Positions 27,001-42,000 of a DNA stretch of 64,000 bases are shown here, piece after piece. Below the pieces are notes generated by a model, which worked only from the letters and a program-made list of their open reading frames with translations, searched no databases and was not told where the DNA came from. How positions within the stretch are numbered: the first letter of the stretch is position 1; every line of letters begins with the position of its first letter. The position numbers and the translations under genes are program-made. Where the stretch lies: NCBI RefSeq assembly GCF_000524195.1, contig NW_020170413.1, positions 314,033-378,032 of the forward strand, written 5' to 3'. This stretch comes from Echinococcus granulosus. Its lineage: Eukaryota; Platyhelminthes; Cestoda; Cyclophyllidea; Taeniidae.

Positions 27001-30000
27001 AGGTGTAAGCCCTAGTTATTCGGTCTTCAGCAAGTGCACGATTGTCAGCAAACAAGATACACTTGTCTGTTCAGCAAACTTGGCAACAGTAAGGTAATTC
27101 CTCATCACAAGTCAAACAGCCCATCGGTAGATGAACAAAACAGGCTACGGTGAACGGTACGTGATTGAAGCGGAGAACAAGTTATTAACAAGCTATGCAG
27201 CTTACTGCCTGTCGTCTATCACCTCATGACATTTGCACGTGAGACTCGAATCCTCAACTCCCACGGCATTTCCAGTTGGCGTAGGTGCAACTAATTTTCC
27301 TCCCTCCCTCACCTTCTTGCATACATAAAGAAAGGCTTTTTGAGTGTGGGCTTTTTTTATTCTTCAGACTTTACAGAACATTTTTCGGTATTTTTGGCTT
27401 TGTTTAGTTGATTTTTACCACGTCGTTTTGAAATTGGTTACATTAAATAAGATTGCATCACTTTTACAAAATCACGTCCAAAAAACGCGTCTCCGATTTG
27501 AGGTGTTAGGTAATTTTCCACAAAGCTTACCCTTGCGGTGTCATGCCGTCTGCATCAATTAACAAAATTCAAAATTCTTGTAATGTTGTGGACGAAGGAA
27601 TAATGCACTCAGTAATCCAGTTCAAGAGTTGGAAGAAGCTGTCTGTGCTGAGTAAGTCCAACACCAAGATGAGGTATTTCCTCATATCTAAGTAAATCGG
27701 CTCCGCCACTACGTTTACCATTTTCGCAGGCGCCAGATGGGGGAAACCATTTGCGCACTTTACTACTAAACTTTCCAGAGATGTTTACTTCGAAATTATT
27801 TGGAAAATATTTTCATAAGATTACAAGCACTGAAAAAAGGCTCATGAATTGGGTCCGCGGGAGAAAGGTAATGTAATCAAATGTCATCACAATATGACGT
27901 TATTTGCCCAAATATAGGTGCATTCGGCCAAGGAAAGTGAAAACACAATTAATTCGACACATATGCCAAACGCCAAATCGGTTTTAAGTAAATCAAAGAA
28001 AGTGGAAAGAATTTCACAAATCATTCGAACAAAAATGCTTTCGAAGGGGGTACTTTAAACTGGCAATTCGCCCGTTAATTTTTTACGAAATTCGGCTTTC
28101 GGCAACACTATGATAGTATAAAAAATAAATGTAGGCCAGTACTTAACAATTTCACACAAAATTGCTCCAAATTAAAAATGCCAATTTAGACATCAAATTT
28201 TTAAAACAAAAAAACGAGAAGTATGCAGACTTGCTTCCACATAAATACTCAACAAGTAACCCTAATGTTCATAATATTACATCCCGACAAAAAATCGCAT
28301 TTAGCAAGCCAATTTAAGAATCCGTGTTTGACAGTTTTTTTGTAGGAAACATCAATTATTTTTATCACACAGACTACACGTCCACAATCAACTTTTAATC
28401 ACAACAAACTGGGTCAAATCGGACCACATTTTTGTGCAGCTTTCATCCAGTAGAGCGGCATCTAGTTGATATAAACCTCTTGGCCCTAGCTAATGACAAC
28501 TGTCATCACGAGTTGTCACATTCAATTAGCTGAGTCATAAATAATTGTGACGATCAATAGGCTGATAATTTATCAGCTACGGGAAAGTGAAATCTACTTG
28601 TGTACTTGTTGGCAATCTACTGCACTGGATAGAAATATCTACCTTCATAAACTCGTCGGAATAAACTGATAGTTATTAACAAAGTAAACAAATATGCTCC
28701 TATAATGCAAAAAGTCCATTTACATAACTTTATCGGTTGAAATAACCACCATTTGCACACGTTTTAAAGCTAAACCCATACAGGGTTTCCTGTCTCCGTG
28801 AGAGGAAAAAAACCTGGCTCTAGTCCAATCCACTTCTACCTCATGTTTAATTGCCAACTGCCTTATCAAAGCCCCAGAAAAGTGATAATTGCCAACTAAA
28901 TAAATAGTCCCAGAAGAATGGACAGGGTCATACACCTCCCCGTCCCATTCTAAGGCCAGGTAGGATNNNNNNNNNNNNNNNNNNNNNNNNNNNNNNNNNN
29001 NNNNNNNNNNNNNNNNNNNNNNNNNNNNNNNNNNNNNNNNNNNNNNNNNNNNNNNNNNNNNNNNNNAGTTCGTAGGATGTCTTGTAAGAAAAAACCTGCA
29101 TCCAACTGGATCGACGTGACTCAACTTTCCCTACGTTTTCTTGCATGCTTTTATTTGGTCTTTAACAGTAAATTCCCCTTGAACAATTGCGTCAACAATC
29201 CACCACAGAGTGATCACCTCGTTTGCTTAACGCACTTTTCAGCATAAAGCCATTTACCTCTACAAATTAGCCGACCAACTAGATAGCAGTCTAAGATGTG
29301 CGGTGTGTCCTCACGACGGATGGAAATTTTTTGGAATTCAATGTCATTTCTTGTTAGTGCATGGCATGCGGATGGAGCCACCTAACTTGGCTTCCACCAA
29401 GACTTTTAGTTCCCAGTTGATGGGGTTGTAAAACAACTGATTTAACCCTGAAGGCACATTAAATAAGGTATTCACGATACGTTACCCGTTAGAAACTTTA
29501 AAATCCTTGGGGGGCATATAGTTCTTTGGTATTAGGAATGGAGGGGTCCCCTCAACCAGATCCATCAATCATAGAGTAATGCATCTTCATGCTCAGAATC
29601 AGACTAATCAAATAGTTTCTGAGAACGTAATTTCTGCCACCGTCGCACCTACTTCGGACGCCAAACAACAAATATGACGAGTGACTACTTTCAATTTCAC
29701 CCTTTGGGTTGGGTTAGGCTCGGTTAGTAAAGAAAAAAAGTGTCAAATCACATCGATCAGGCTCATTCAACTGACGTTTTATGATATGGACATTCAGAAT
29801 AAAGGGCGCAATAGGAAATAACGAAAGACTGAGGCGGATATTTATGCCTTATGATGCATAGTGGTCACTTTGGAATGCGCTTAGGAAAGGTAAAGTATTC
29901 CAAAAGAAACTATCCAGGTTTAGTTATTAAAACTGTAACCCTCTCTGGCCTTTTGTGCGCCAGTAACAATTCTTCTTCCAAAATCGAATGATTTACCACT

Positions 30001-33000
30001 CCAAAGAATATGGAAATGGAAAGGCAGCGGCCTCTTATACTCCTTAACCGTAACTATTTTCACTGCCAATTCCGTACCATTGTTCCCTGTATTTTCTTGT
30101 GAGAGCATTACCATATTCTACCAGATTCACCTCTCCCAACAACTTCTCAAAAGTGATTGACATACGCACGCCTTGGCCGTAATCATTGTTTGGTGTCATG
30201 CTCGGTGGGTGTCCGAGGGCTTCTGAGCACTGGTAGTGCGGCTAATTACGGACTGATACGGTAGCATCTTTGAAGTTTTGACATTGTCGGTATTTTTAAC
30301 AACTTCAGCTCCATCAGATAGCCAATCTTAAGAATGAATTCCTCAAAATGGTGTTATGCGGAACAGCACGTTTCTTCCATACACTTTGATCATGAGTTTA
30401 TACGTTTAAACAGAGCACTTCATTTTTTTAAAGGAAAATGTTATTCCTTACATCAAGCACTTAATTATAGCCCCTTAGTAAAAAGCAAATAATTGTTCAT
30501 GTAAAAAGACCGGTTTTAAATCCAATTGCGCGTGTATTTCTTAGCACATAGCATCATCATCATTATTATCATTTGTCAGAATTTTAGGAAAGCTAGGAAT
30601 TTTAGCGAACGACTTGTTACCAATAGTTTGGAGGGAACCACGTCATGTCACGCCTAGTTAATTTATTGCAAAGAGAGTGTTTACTGCTGCCAGATTAATG
30701 ACAGAAAAGTATTTTAAAACTCCATCTGCGCAAAACCTCAACCAGTGAGGATTTTATAGCGCCATTTAAGAACACCTTCCTCACCACCAGGAGCCTACCT
30801 ACATCAATGCTGTACCAGGCGCAAATCATTTCAAGCATTATGCAGAGGCATTTCGCATCCAGGTCCCTGCAGCTATGCTCCCTACGTGTGAAAAAATATT
30901 TTTTGTGACTTTCAATCCCAAACCACCCATACTGGATGTACGAGTGACATCGTTGTTTCGTATGCACATTTATCAAGCCCCGTACGGTCACAATCTTAAA
31001 AGATCGTGGAAAATTGCTTTGAGTATTAGTAGTTCATTTGAAAAATTTATAATTACATCAGTAAAAAGATGTTCTTTTCTTGTTTCCATGTGTTATATCG
31101 TCAAAAAATGATCTGAGAACCTTTTTCTGTTTAATTACTATCAGGGTTAACGTACTTTCCAAAATGCAGCAGCAACACCGATTTAGCTGATTCAATACTC
31201 CTTAAAGTAGTTACAAAAGAGAAAATTTAGCCCGAGTGAGCAAAAAATATGAAGGCTGACATCAGAGCCATTAAAACCAAATTAAATCATTGCTAGAGAC
31301 TGTAATATCATAGGTTCCGAACAATATCTAACACAAGGGAGAAAGAAGGATTCGATTTAAAGAAAATGAAGTCACTTGTAAAGCAACTTGTTTACAATGT
31401 AAAAAGTTGTGTATTCTGGATACGTTCTGTCGACTCAATAGCTCCTCTGGGTCAAAAAATGACCTAGTAGGTGATTGGTTTGCATTAAAATGACAAAAAC
31501 GTAGGTAGTGAAAACAAAAGTAGGACTCAAATTCAAAACAATTTCTTAGTGCTTTAGCACTCAAGTACACAATTGTGTTTGTTGCCCAGCCCTAGGCGCT
31601 ACTTCCTAAGTGGGATGCTTCGATGTGGCTCCTCAATACAGGACGTGAAAGACGGACCCCTCCGAAGTTGGCGAGAAAAAATTACCATTGAAATGAGGTG
31701 TCTTGAAAGGACAAATGCTATATGACCTTCTTTTTCACCTTTCTGCGGTAGTATTGTCATGGTTAATGAAAAACAGCAATCATAGCGACCACTGCAGACC
31801 ATGTCTTTCAGCGCCTCTGCACGCATTTTTGTCGTATGCCTAAAAAATTTGCGGTAGCAGTTCAGGTTCCACAGTAATCTACTCCTACATTCTTCAACTA
31901 GACACGGTTAGTAAAGATCTGGTAATCAAGCAGTACTTTAGACAGACAGGAAAGTATTTCGTACACCCACCTTCGAGCCATCCTCCTTCGTGATGACATG
32001 CGAGCTGGTGCAGACGGCAAAGGGTTGTCGCAACCGTAGACGTTTCACCTCGGCAATACGACTATTGGATGTGGCAGCAGCAACGGAAGAGGTCTCAGGA
32101 ATAGCGGAAAGTGGGAAATCGTATGTGTGTATGTCTTCGCGAAGCAGCTGGCTCTGCACAGCGGTCTTGAAGAGACGACACTCCTCCACCGTCATTGTGT
32201 CCGCCTTCGCGATGATTGGGATGATGTTCACCTATGTTGAAAAGGAAAGGAGACCGCAAAATGAAAGTCACACCAATGGTGATAGTGAACTTTTTAGACA
32301 AAAAACAACAATTGTTCAAGGTCTGCTTTTTGGACGATAAACATCAAAGAAACGCTTTCACTTGAGTGCTTGTCAAAACCCTGACAAGGTGATCAATGAA
32401 ACATTATCGTAATTAAACAACTACCAAACTGGAGCTGCAATAAAGTCATCAGTTTTGTTTTTTTTTACTTTATTTGCATCAAAAAGTGGGGTCAAGTAAT
32501 GCCTGGAGGTCAATGTGAGAGCAAACGGTAGGCCTGTAATCAACCAATCCGTTTTCAATGAGAGCATTGTTTTCCACCTGCCCTTTCGTTTATTTTGAAA
32601 GTTTAAAGTGCAATTTCAAGCAAACAGGCAAACCTTATCATTCAAGGGAAATAAGCTACGACTTTTGCAACGTTTTTTTCCAGCAGCATCTCGTGCCAAA
32701 AACGTTGCCAAATTTCAGCAAATTACATGCTATCATGGATCACTATTTAAACATAAATTTGGGGTTTCTATTAGCTTAAAATTGAATGAAAAAATTCATA
32801 TTTGTATTACATTTTAAACCAGCTTTATTTAATATTTGTCTTAAAGCGCTGTTGGTGATACAAACATTTTTGCTGCAGATTCACTGAAAACGATGGTACA
32901 AACAATCTGGAATTAGAAACCGCCATACCTTGAATATGACCAGAGTGAAGACCAAACTTCCGCATTGAGATACCGAAAAGTATAGGAAACTAATCGCAAA

Positions 33001-36000
33001 TTTGTGTCCTTTTATCTTTATTGAAACAAGTCTATTTGTAAGGTTCAGACAAATGAGTCCAGGATCATGAAAATTAACAGCTTGGAGGGTTTTAGGGGTC
33101 CTACGAGGAAATAATGTTGTGGAACTAGTAAGGAAACGACGATAGTAAAAATATTAAAGTTGTTAGAGATTAAGCTCAATAAGGTAGTGAGCCCAATCAT
33201 GAAAAACAATAGGTAATGGGATAACAGTACTTAGTTGAAGTAACTCAATGTTCTAACTTTTATGCTTTGCTACTTAGAAATATGGGCATAATGTTCATTT
33301 GCAAACAATTTAAGTCAGTCTTAGAAAATTAGACTTTAGCGGCGAAAAAAATAATGTAAATAATTCATCCACAATAGCGTTAAGGACACTCTAGATGATA
33401 GGGTGATGCATCTAGCGATTCGTGTGAAATGGGGTTCTACTTCTCGTCACTTCACAGTGGAGACCATCGCATCCACCAATTAGCACATAAAACAAGGTGG
33501 AAATTTAGAAAAAAACCTTCATCATATAGCAGAATGTGCGATGCCCCCTCATCTGGACAACTTACTATCCACGATTCGACTTCTGTGACTTATTCTTCCG
33601 CTAAAAGACATAGCCTTCCGACCATGCTCACACCCTTCCAGTCCTTTTATGCGCTGATAACAATGATATACGGTATTGCCTTTTCTGAGAACATTTTTTT
33701 GGCTACGGTAAGCAAAATCGACTCAAAAAGGTGTAACTGAATTTCCTGGTCGGTCACTAAAACAATACTACAGAAGAAGGGTATTTCCTTCGGATGCCCT
33801 AAATCTATCGAGGGTTACAACAGAAGGGTTATCAAAGTTGCATCCACCTCTGTTACTCACTCTAATTTCCTGTTCTACAAGAAGGTATTTGAGAGATGAA
33901 CAAACTGAAAATGTCCATCTTGTAGCATCCTGCGAGACTTATACGAAGATACGTGAATGGTGCAAACAGGTAACACCTCCTCCACGTCTCTACTACCCGA
34001 TTGGAATTCAGACAGATGGCCAAGCAGCAATGAAAGTAGAGCAATGTGGCAAAGAAAATGGCTGCAGAATATTGGCTCCTTAAAATCATTTCATTTTTAA
34101 AATGATTGCTTTTAAGGAAGTATTCCTGCACATAGCTACTGAGTACATGAAATGTGCCAGTAAACCGTCCTTTTCCAGCCCAGTTTAGGAGAGAGACTAC
34201 GCCTCGTACACAGAGATCAAATATCATTGTAGGGCTTCAAAAATCCTTCGTCTCCGCTTAAATTTAACCTCTCAGGTTTATAATTTCGTAGGTAGTCTTC
34301 AAAGCACCGACTACAATGTGGTGACTGACACAGAGGCGTGACTCACTAAAACACCGGGAACGAAATTCAAAGGAAAAAGAGGACCATCTTTTACTTGTGC
34401 ATTTAATCCGGTTGGCTTTGTGGGTCGTACTTTCGCTCGCCCTCCCACCATACCTCTTCTGTACATTAATGAGAAATGCTATAACTCTGTTGCCACTTTG
34501 GCGCTTAAGATAGCATACTTTAAATACAAACTTTGTCACCCAATACAAGTATCACTCGATACTGCTTTTATGCTTTGAAAGGATCTGATCATTTCAGAAT
34601 TATTACTGTTTAGGAGTCACGTAATTGACAAGATTACTTTCATAAATCACGACAAATGCCCTCTAACGTCAGTATGAATTTCCCTTCATTCGCTACCTAC
34701 TTCAGGCATTTCAGATCCACATCTGTTTACTGAGTCACACTATAAGAAACGTTCAAGAGCATCCCATATCTCTAATGGAGATCCATTTCCAACTGAACAA
34801 CCACGGCCATTAGGAGCTAGACAGTCAAAGCGAATACCACACAAATAAGCGGCTACAAATGTAGTTCTTTCGATTCTGTTCGATTAAATCGGCTCACAGA
34901 AAATAAGGGGAAAGTCATACCCTTCTTCGGCTCAACAAAAACTTCAATTAAGGGCTGATGGAGGAAACAAAGTAGTGAAACGCCCTTGTGTTATACTCAT
35001 TCCATCTACAGTTCCACATTCAGATCATCCTCCTCATCTTGAATCGTATCAATACCGGCGCCTTCGAAATAAGGAATTGTGCAATAGAGGTGTTGAGTGT
35101 TACAAAAAAATCCAGCAAAATTTACTCACTAACTACAAGGAAAAATGAGTGCCAGGCAGTTTTTAAAAGTGTTGCAGTCTTCTTCAAAGAGTAGCACTAA
35201 ATATTGTTTTTTCTTGGCAGGTAAAGAGCAAAGTACGCAGTCACCAAAAAAGCTGGATCGAAGGAATTGCGACCGAAAACCAAAATCTCTGAACTCTAGC
35301 TTTTAATTCTAAGCAAACATCTTATTTTGCTTTGAAATTATTATTTTCTTCTGCTTTGTTTGCAGTTATTTGGTAGAGTCCATAAGGCACAAGATGCAAC
35401 GCAACTTCATCCCACTTTACACAGCAAAGAGGCTTTGCTGTTTTTGTTGGCCAAAATATTGTAACTAGCCACCATTGTGTACTCACTTACTTCCAAAAAT
35501 TAAGCAACGTGATTTCAAAATTAGTAAATTACATTAAACTGACTAAAATGTTTTCCAAGCAACGAATCAGGCCATTTTTCAGGACTTTGGTAGCCAGCAA
35601 TTTATAGCTGGTGGTCTTGATGCTAACTTTCAATATTAATAAACAAGTCAGTATACGAAGTACCTTGCTACAAAAGATTCAAAACCAGTTTTCTTTGTGG
35701 GATTCGTTCAGTTGGAATAAAAAACTTCAAATTATTCACCGATTTTTAAAGTAGAAATACCAAATGAATGGCTAATTTACCACCAGTAAATTCACACAGC
35801 CGATCCCAAACCCACCAATTTCAACGAATGCAAATAAAGAATTAAAATTGCAAAGAAGGTCCCCTCACCACATCGACTTGTTTGTTGAATCCAGATATTG
35901 CTATAGTGAATGAGCACTTGAAAATGTCGTAAATTTCTTGAAGTCATTGGTAAAGTGGACAACTTCCAACTTTCCATTGTATTTATTCTACTATATGGTG

Positions 36001-39000
36001 AGGTGGAAGGGTGAACACGCCTTGAAAAAACACTTCGATTGGTAGACAAGGTGAATTTCTTTTGTTTACTAATGTGATCACAAAGCAGGTCTAAGAACCA
36101 TTCAATTTGCTCACAATCCAATTTGGAGTAAATCCTACTTCAACGAAAAAATTTATCTGTGATCACCGATGGCAACGCAAGCGATTCGAAATGAAAGTTT
36201 TTCGATGAATCTAATTAAGTTTTCGTCTGCCAATTTGTTATCCACTTGAGAATGTAAAAACGCTTATTCCCCTAGAGAAAAGCAAACATGAATAATTTAT
36301 TTCGTCCATAGGTAAAGCAACAAATTTTCTCGACAATACTGTTTGATTCAAAGACAACTAAGGCGACAGTCAATACGGTATAGGCATGTGTTCATCATAG
36401 CATGTTTTCATGTGTGTCTCAAAAAAATACCCAGTGAGAGTGACTAATATTGTTGATTAATAAGACACATTTTATACTTCTTCAGTTCCCTTTCTCCATC
36501 TCTAAACAAGTATATCTTACAAGCTGAAGGAGTCAAACACCACCTTCAGCTAACCAAAAGTGTGCATCCATGAATAAGCTTGTATCACGTCATGTTCGGA
36601 TCATTTAATGCAAATTCTCCATTCCATAATGATCATTCTACAGTCAATAGATAGCACGGCGCAATGAAACGTAACACAGAACAGTGTACTTCAGGAGATG
36701 TGACCTTTATACAAATATCCTCTGTCACATTGGTGTCTCAACGGGTAATACCAAGAGGGGAGCGCGAAAGGCTACTTCAATTTTCTGATAATATTAATTA
36801 GTTCTATATACAAAATTGAATGTATTTAATCACCACAGTAGTGTTATAACCCTCCATTTAAAGTAGGAAAATGGGAGGAGATCAGTACCTTCTGAAAATC
36901 TATTGACTAGAATAGCGGCGCATACGCGATGATGAAATACTAGTGATTGTCATCCAAAAAGTTGATAAAATGACAAGTCCTTCTAATGACTTTCGCGTTT
37001 TTTGTTAAAATGATGAATGTGCGGCAGAAGTGGCACTAAATCATTGCAGAATGTAGAAGAATTGGCACGCTGGACTAAATATGACCATAAAATGATACAC
37101 CAAAGGCATCCGCCTGCCAAAGGGCGGGAATTTATTCGAATCATCATATACACCAGGAATTGGAAATAAGGTTCTATTGCCTTGCACAGAGTAATGATAC
37201 AACAGCAGCTACAGCCATTACCTTGATGAATAGAGTAAAACCTTATCATTAAGGATAGTATGAAATTCAGACGGACACCAAAACGTATGCTCAGAAAAGC
37301 AGTCTTGACATTTGGCTTTCTATCGAGGGTAAGGTGATAATATTTTGCAGCAGCCAGGCGCAGATAATTAAAAGGGCTTCAACATTATCAGATGTAAATA
37401 AAAGAGCTTTTGAAAGTTTGACAAAACGACGGATGAGTCCCGCCTAAAAAAGTTTAAAGTGTACTACTTGATAATTAAAAAAAAAAGGTAAAGAAAGTAA
37501 TAAAAACGGATGTGGGTTGCATTTACCGAAAGGACAAAGAGAATCGTGTACAAACTGAGACCGCCGGATCCATCAGGAGGCCAGAAGGTACGCGTGGTTT
37601 TCATTAGGCCCCAATGCAGTGTTTTTTAAAATGCTACCATACTGCATGGATTCACATGCCCTTATTGGACTTGCTAATTTCCTCCCGCTTCAAATCCCCG
37701 GTTTTAATCACGCCGATTAAATCTAACTGATGTTATTCAAACCTGTCTGCCGTTCGATTCAAGTTTACCTCGCCTCTAGAGCCCGAGACAGAATCCAGTT
37801 CCCCCCAACTCCCGGCATATGGCATTTGCAGAAAGTGCGGTTTCAGAACAACGTATCATTTGGTCATTGTTTGACCAATTTGATTACCGCAATGAAAGTT
37901 CATTACTTCAAGATTGATGGACCACTCTATAGAAGACACCCCATTCATAATTATAATGAAGAATTCTGTGTCACTGTTGACTAAGCTAGTTCGAGATTAA
38001 CTTGGCAAGGAAGTAGCACTTTCACTCCTGTCCAAAGTGTTGCAAATAATGCAACGTAGGTGATTAAGGTGGTACCTACTAGTCAAATGTCGCCCACCCG
38101 AATGCCATGCATTAGCAACAAATGAAGACTAGTTCGAAAGGCTATCAATCCCTTCCTCACTTCCTTCACGTGCATCCCATAAAAGCATCGTGTGGGTAGC
38201 GTTGTTGGCTCACTGACTGACTGCCAGAAGAGGTGAGTCCTGGCTTCCATCGTGTATTGCTGAGCGAATCAACACATCACTATTTTTTAAGAGCAATCCA
38301 AATTAATTTTTTTTCCCTTTAAAAGCTTTGGTCGTTCAGATGATTTGTTAATAATTATAACACGCTCAATGGTGCTTTTATGCCCACCTTTGCATATGAA
38401 ATAGAGGGTGGTTTTATCTTCACCTTATAAAATCAGTTGATGTCCCGACACAGCCCAACGATGATATATTGCGCTCACGAAAGGTCATGTCCCCTGAAAT
38501 GGTCTCGGCTTCACTACCTATTGACCGAAGAGTGACCCCTTTGGTCATGCTTGCAGAATGATTAGTCACGGTCAGAGTTCGAAAGTAACTTTGAGAATTT
38601 ATTTAAAGGCATTTGAAGCCGCAAAAAACGTACCGAAATTATGTTTTTTGCCGGGATTTTAAGAAAGTTTTTCGTATAAACTTGATATTGTTCTTTAACA
38701 ATCGTTTTTAACAATCTCAAAACCCTTTCTAACGAGCCTCAAACATGCGATTTCTAATTTGATAAAGCGCATTGCCTTTGGAATAAAATAGCCTAAGCCA
38801 TTTCCAATCTCACTTTTGCTTTCCAGTTATCTATCCAATTTGGTAATAGGATTATCTAATACCAATGGAAAGTGGTAGCATTCAAATGAGCTAATAGGAG
38901 CGGCAGTACGGAGGATGATGCAACACCTCCTCCCTTTCATCCTCTAAAGTGCAGTAGGAGGTCTTCTCATGCGAGAATTTCGCATTATGGAGTGAGTTAT

Positions 39001-42000
39001 TACGGTGCATTGTACGACCGGAATAATGACATTTCCAGCCCACGCATCAGTCCCGACTCTTTCCAAAGAAGACGCTTCTCTTGCACGTGTTGGGGTTCCG
39101 TCAAGTAGATAGTTACAAATGTCATTGCCTGATCATCGACAAGTCAAAGTTTACTGCTGGAAATTCTACCTGTAATCTTCCCCGTACACAAGCACAGACA
39201 AATAGCCTTCTCGAAATGAAGCGCTGTATGGCCTCGAGGTATGTGGTGGTGGTGGTGGTGGTGGTGGTGGTGGTGGTGGTGGTGGTGGTGGTGGTGGTGG
39301 TGGTGGTGGTGGTGGTGGTGGTGGTGGTGGTGGTGGTGGTGGTGGTGGTGGTGGTNNNNNNNNNNNNNNNNNNNNNNNNNNNNNNNNNNNNNNNNNNNNN
39401 NNNNNNNNNNNNNNNNNNNNNNNNNNNNNNNNNNNNNNNNNNNNNNNNNNNNNNNTTCGAATAACATGAGTCTGATTTCCTCGACGCGAATTAAATTGAA
39501 AGTTTGAAATAGGAGGAAGATGGAGGAGAGAACAGTGTAGACTATTGAATAGAGAGGTTAGTGCATGTATCTATGCATTATAATACATGTAACAAATAGT
39601 TTGCTTTCTCAAGTGGATGAAATTTATAACAACGCATATTACAGTCACTGGAATACTTGTAAGTTGGACCATAATGTTGATAAAGTCTTTCTATGCGAAG
39701 CGATGTGAAATTTTAGACCCATAGATACCATACCAGCTAAAAGTAGCCATCGGAATTGGAGTTAACCTTTTGAGAAATATTCTTTCTAACATGAATGGTA
39801 ATGAAAAAATGGAATAAGTCGGGGCCTAGTTAGGAAATGGCGTTAGTTAAAGAAGTTTCTTGGGGTTGTTTTTAATCAAAATAGGAACTGCGTACAAGTT
39901 TGGATTTTCGATGGAAACAGTAAAGTTGATGGGAAAATAAGTGATTGGTTGTGTATGCGGCTATCAGGCGGTGTCTTCTGTCTGTAAAGTTGGCTATCAA
40001 TGCAGGTCCGGACAAAAAAAAATGTGATCTTGAGGTGAGGCTTACTGCGAAAATTCCACGTAAATTGTACCAAAGAGGAAGAAACAATGTTCTTTGATAA
40101 AATGATTTTTTTGGGCTGGCGCGCATGCAGGGAGTACACATTCAACTATCTTGTTTTCTTTTAGTATGAGCATAAATTTATTCATCATGAATAGATATTT
40201 GCCACTAGCATGGAAACTACGGAGCGTTTCGGTTACCCAGCCAAACGCAACCGCAACTCTGGGGAATGAAGAGCAGTGGCACAGATTTCCACAAAAAACG
40301 GCGGGATGGCATTTGAACAAGTTGTGGAAAGGCTAAGTTAGCTCTGCCTATGCTGGCAAGATTCATGACAGCTCCAAGTCAAATTTTTACTGGATGAATA
40401 TCTAAGTAGCTGCCGACAGAGGAGCATGGGTGTTATTGCTTGGATATTTGTTGCCGACGCTTAGCATGATGTCTAGAAGAAGGTGACATTTATCTACAGC
40501 AGCTAGTCACCGTTAACTAGGCATGGGCTCGTCATTACGAACTCTGCATAGCAAGTGGGATCAAGACAGTCAGACATATGCAAATACCTTAAAAAGATCG
40601 CTCTAATTATAGAAAAAAAAACGTATAAATGTCAACATAGTGACAAGGATGCCCGGAGGAGCGCCCCTTAGAAGAAAGGGGCCTGGGAGCGTCCGCAATG
40701 CCACCCTAATATTTGTAGACCTTTAGATTCTACTCAACACCGTTAACCCTGGCAAAAAGCAAATGTAAGAGCGGGAATTTGTAAAAGAATTTAATAAAAT
40801 TAGTGCCGGTTAATTAGCGATCATAAAAAAAATGGCCACAATTTCAATAAAACTGCTTAAAATACCTTAAAAAGATCAACGCAGTAAAAAGAAATGCGAC
40901 TAGTACTTTCCAAGTCAATCACACCAATAGGATTTCTCGAGTTCCTACTCCGTAGTAAAGGCGGTCGAGATTTTTTTTTTTGCTATTGTTTACAAGAAGA
41001 ATAAGGAATGTAGGCTAATCTGAGTTTACGAAATAAAAGCAAATCAAAATCGCCATAAATGCTACTTACAAAATACTACTACTTCAATAGGGGTTTTGAA
41101 AATGTTGAAACCGCGGAATTATTAAAATACGGATGCGGGGTTAAACATTTCGAAAAATAATATTAGGTATTCTTAAACCGTAGCCTACTGAAAATGATAA
41201 AATAACTTCCCTCTAATTATGCGCTACACCATGCGTTAGAATCGGAGTTTACAAGCATAATTCATAAGAAACAGATTGGCGAAGAAAGAAGAATAGGAAA
41301 TTTGTCACAGATCGAAAGAACCGTAGGTGAGAAAGGCTAATTACTACTTGCATTTATTCCAAAAAAAAGTATTTAGAAAATAGTCACGGCATAACACCAT
41401 TTTGATATTTATTTATACATTATTTGCCAGCAAAATTGACAACCCGATCATAATTCCTCTTAGGCCCTAGGCAACGAGTTAATTTGGTAGAAAGACGTCA
41501 TGACCCTACCCAAAATATTTATGTTGGTGGCTGGCGCACCTAGCCCACCCATGAAATCCTGCGACTTCATGAAATGCTAGCATTAATATCACGTGGCATC
41601 TGTATGTATATGAGTTAAAAAAGTCAAAGCTCAAACCCAGGCACAGACACACACACACAAACACATGAAGTGACACATGACGCCAAAGCACACTATCTTG
41701 TCCACAAAGTGAAATAAGCGGTCTACAGTTACCACCGCTGCTGCTGACACCTGTCCTCATTATTCACTGAGCGTTGTGAGCATCTCGTAGGTGGTGACAT
41801 CATCCATCGCGCCAGCATTTAATTTGCAAGGCAAAGAAGCATTATCTCGACTAAATTCGTCGTCACATGCAAGGCACAGGCAAGATTGTCTCCACTGGCC
41901 AACTTACTTAGTCTCCTCTTTTTCCTATTAGGTAATAAAATACCGTAGAAGACTAAAGTATGAGTCAGTGGTTTCAATTTACAGGCATTACAATTTTTTA

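Noticed and set aside
28720..29146. ORFs spanning the gap at 28967-29066
   Set aside because: Only open because Ns are not counted as stops; the flanking peptides match nothing I know.
39081..39507. Poly-Val, poly-Trp and poly-His ORFs
   Set aside because: Products of the (GGT)n tract and of reading through the N block.
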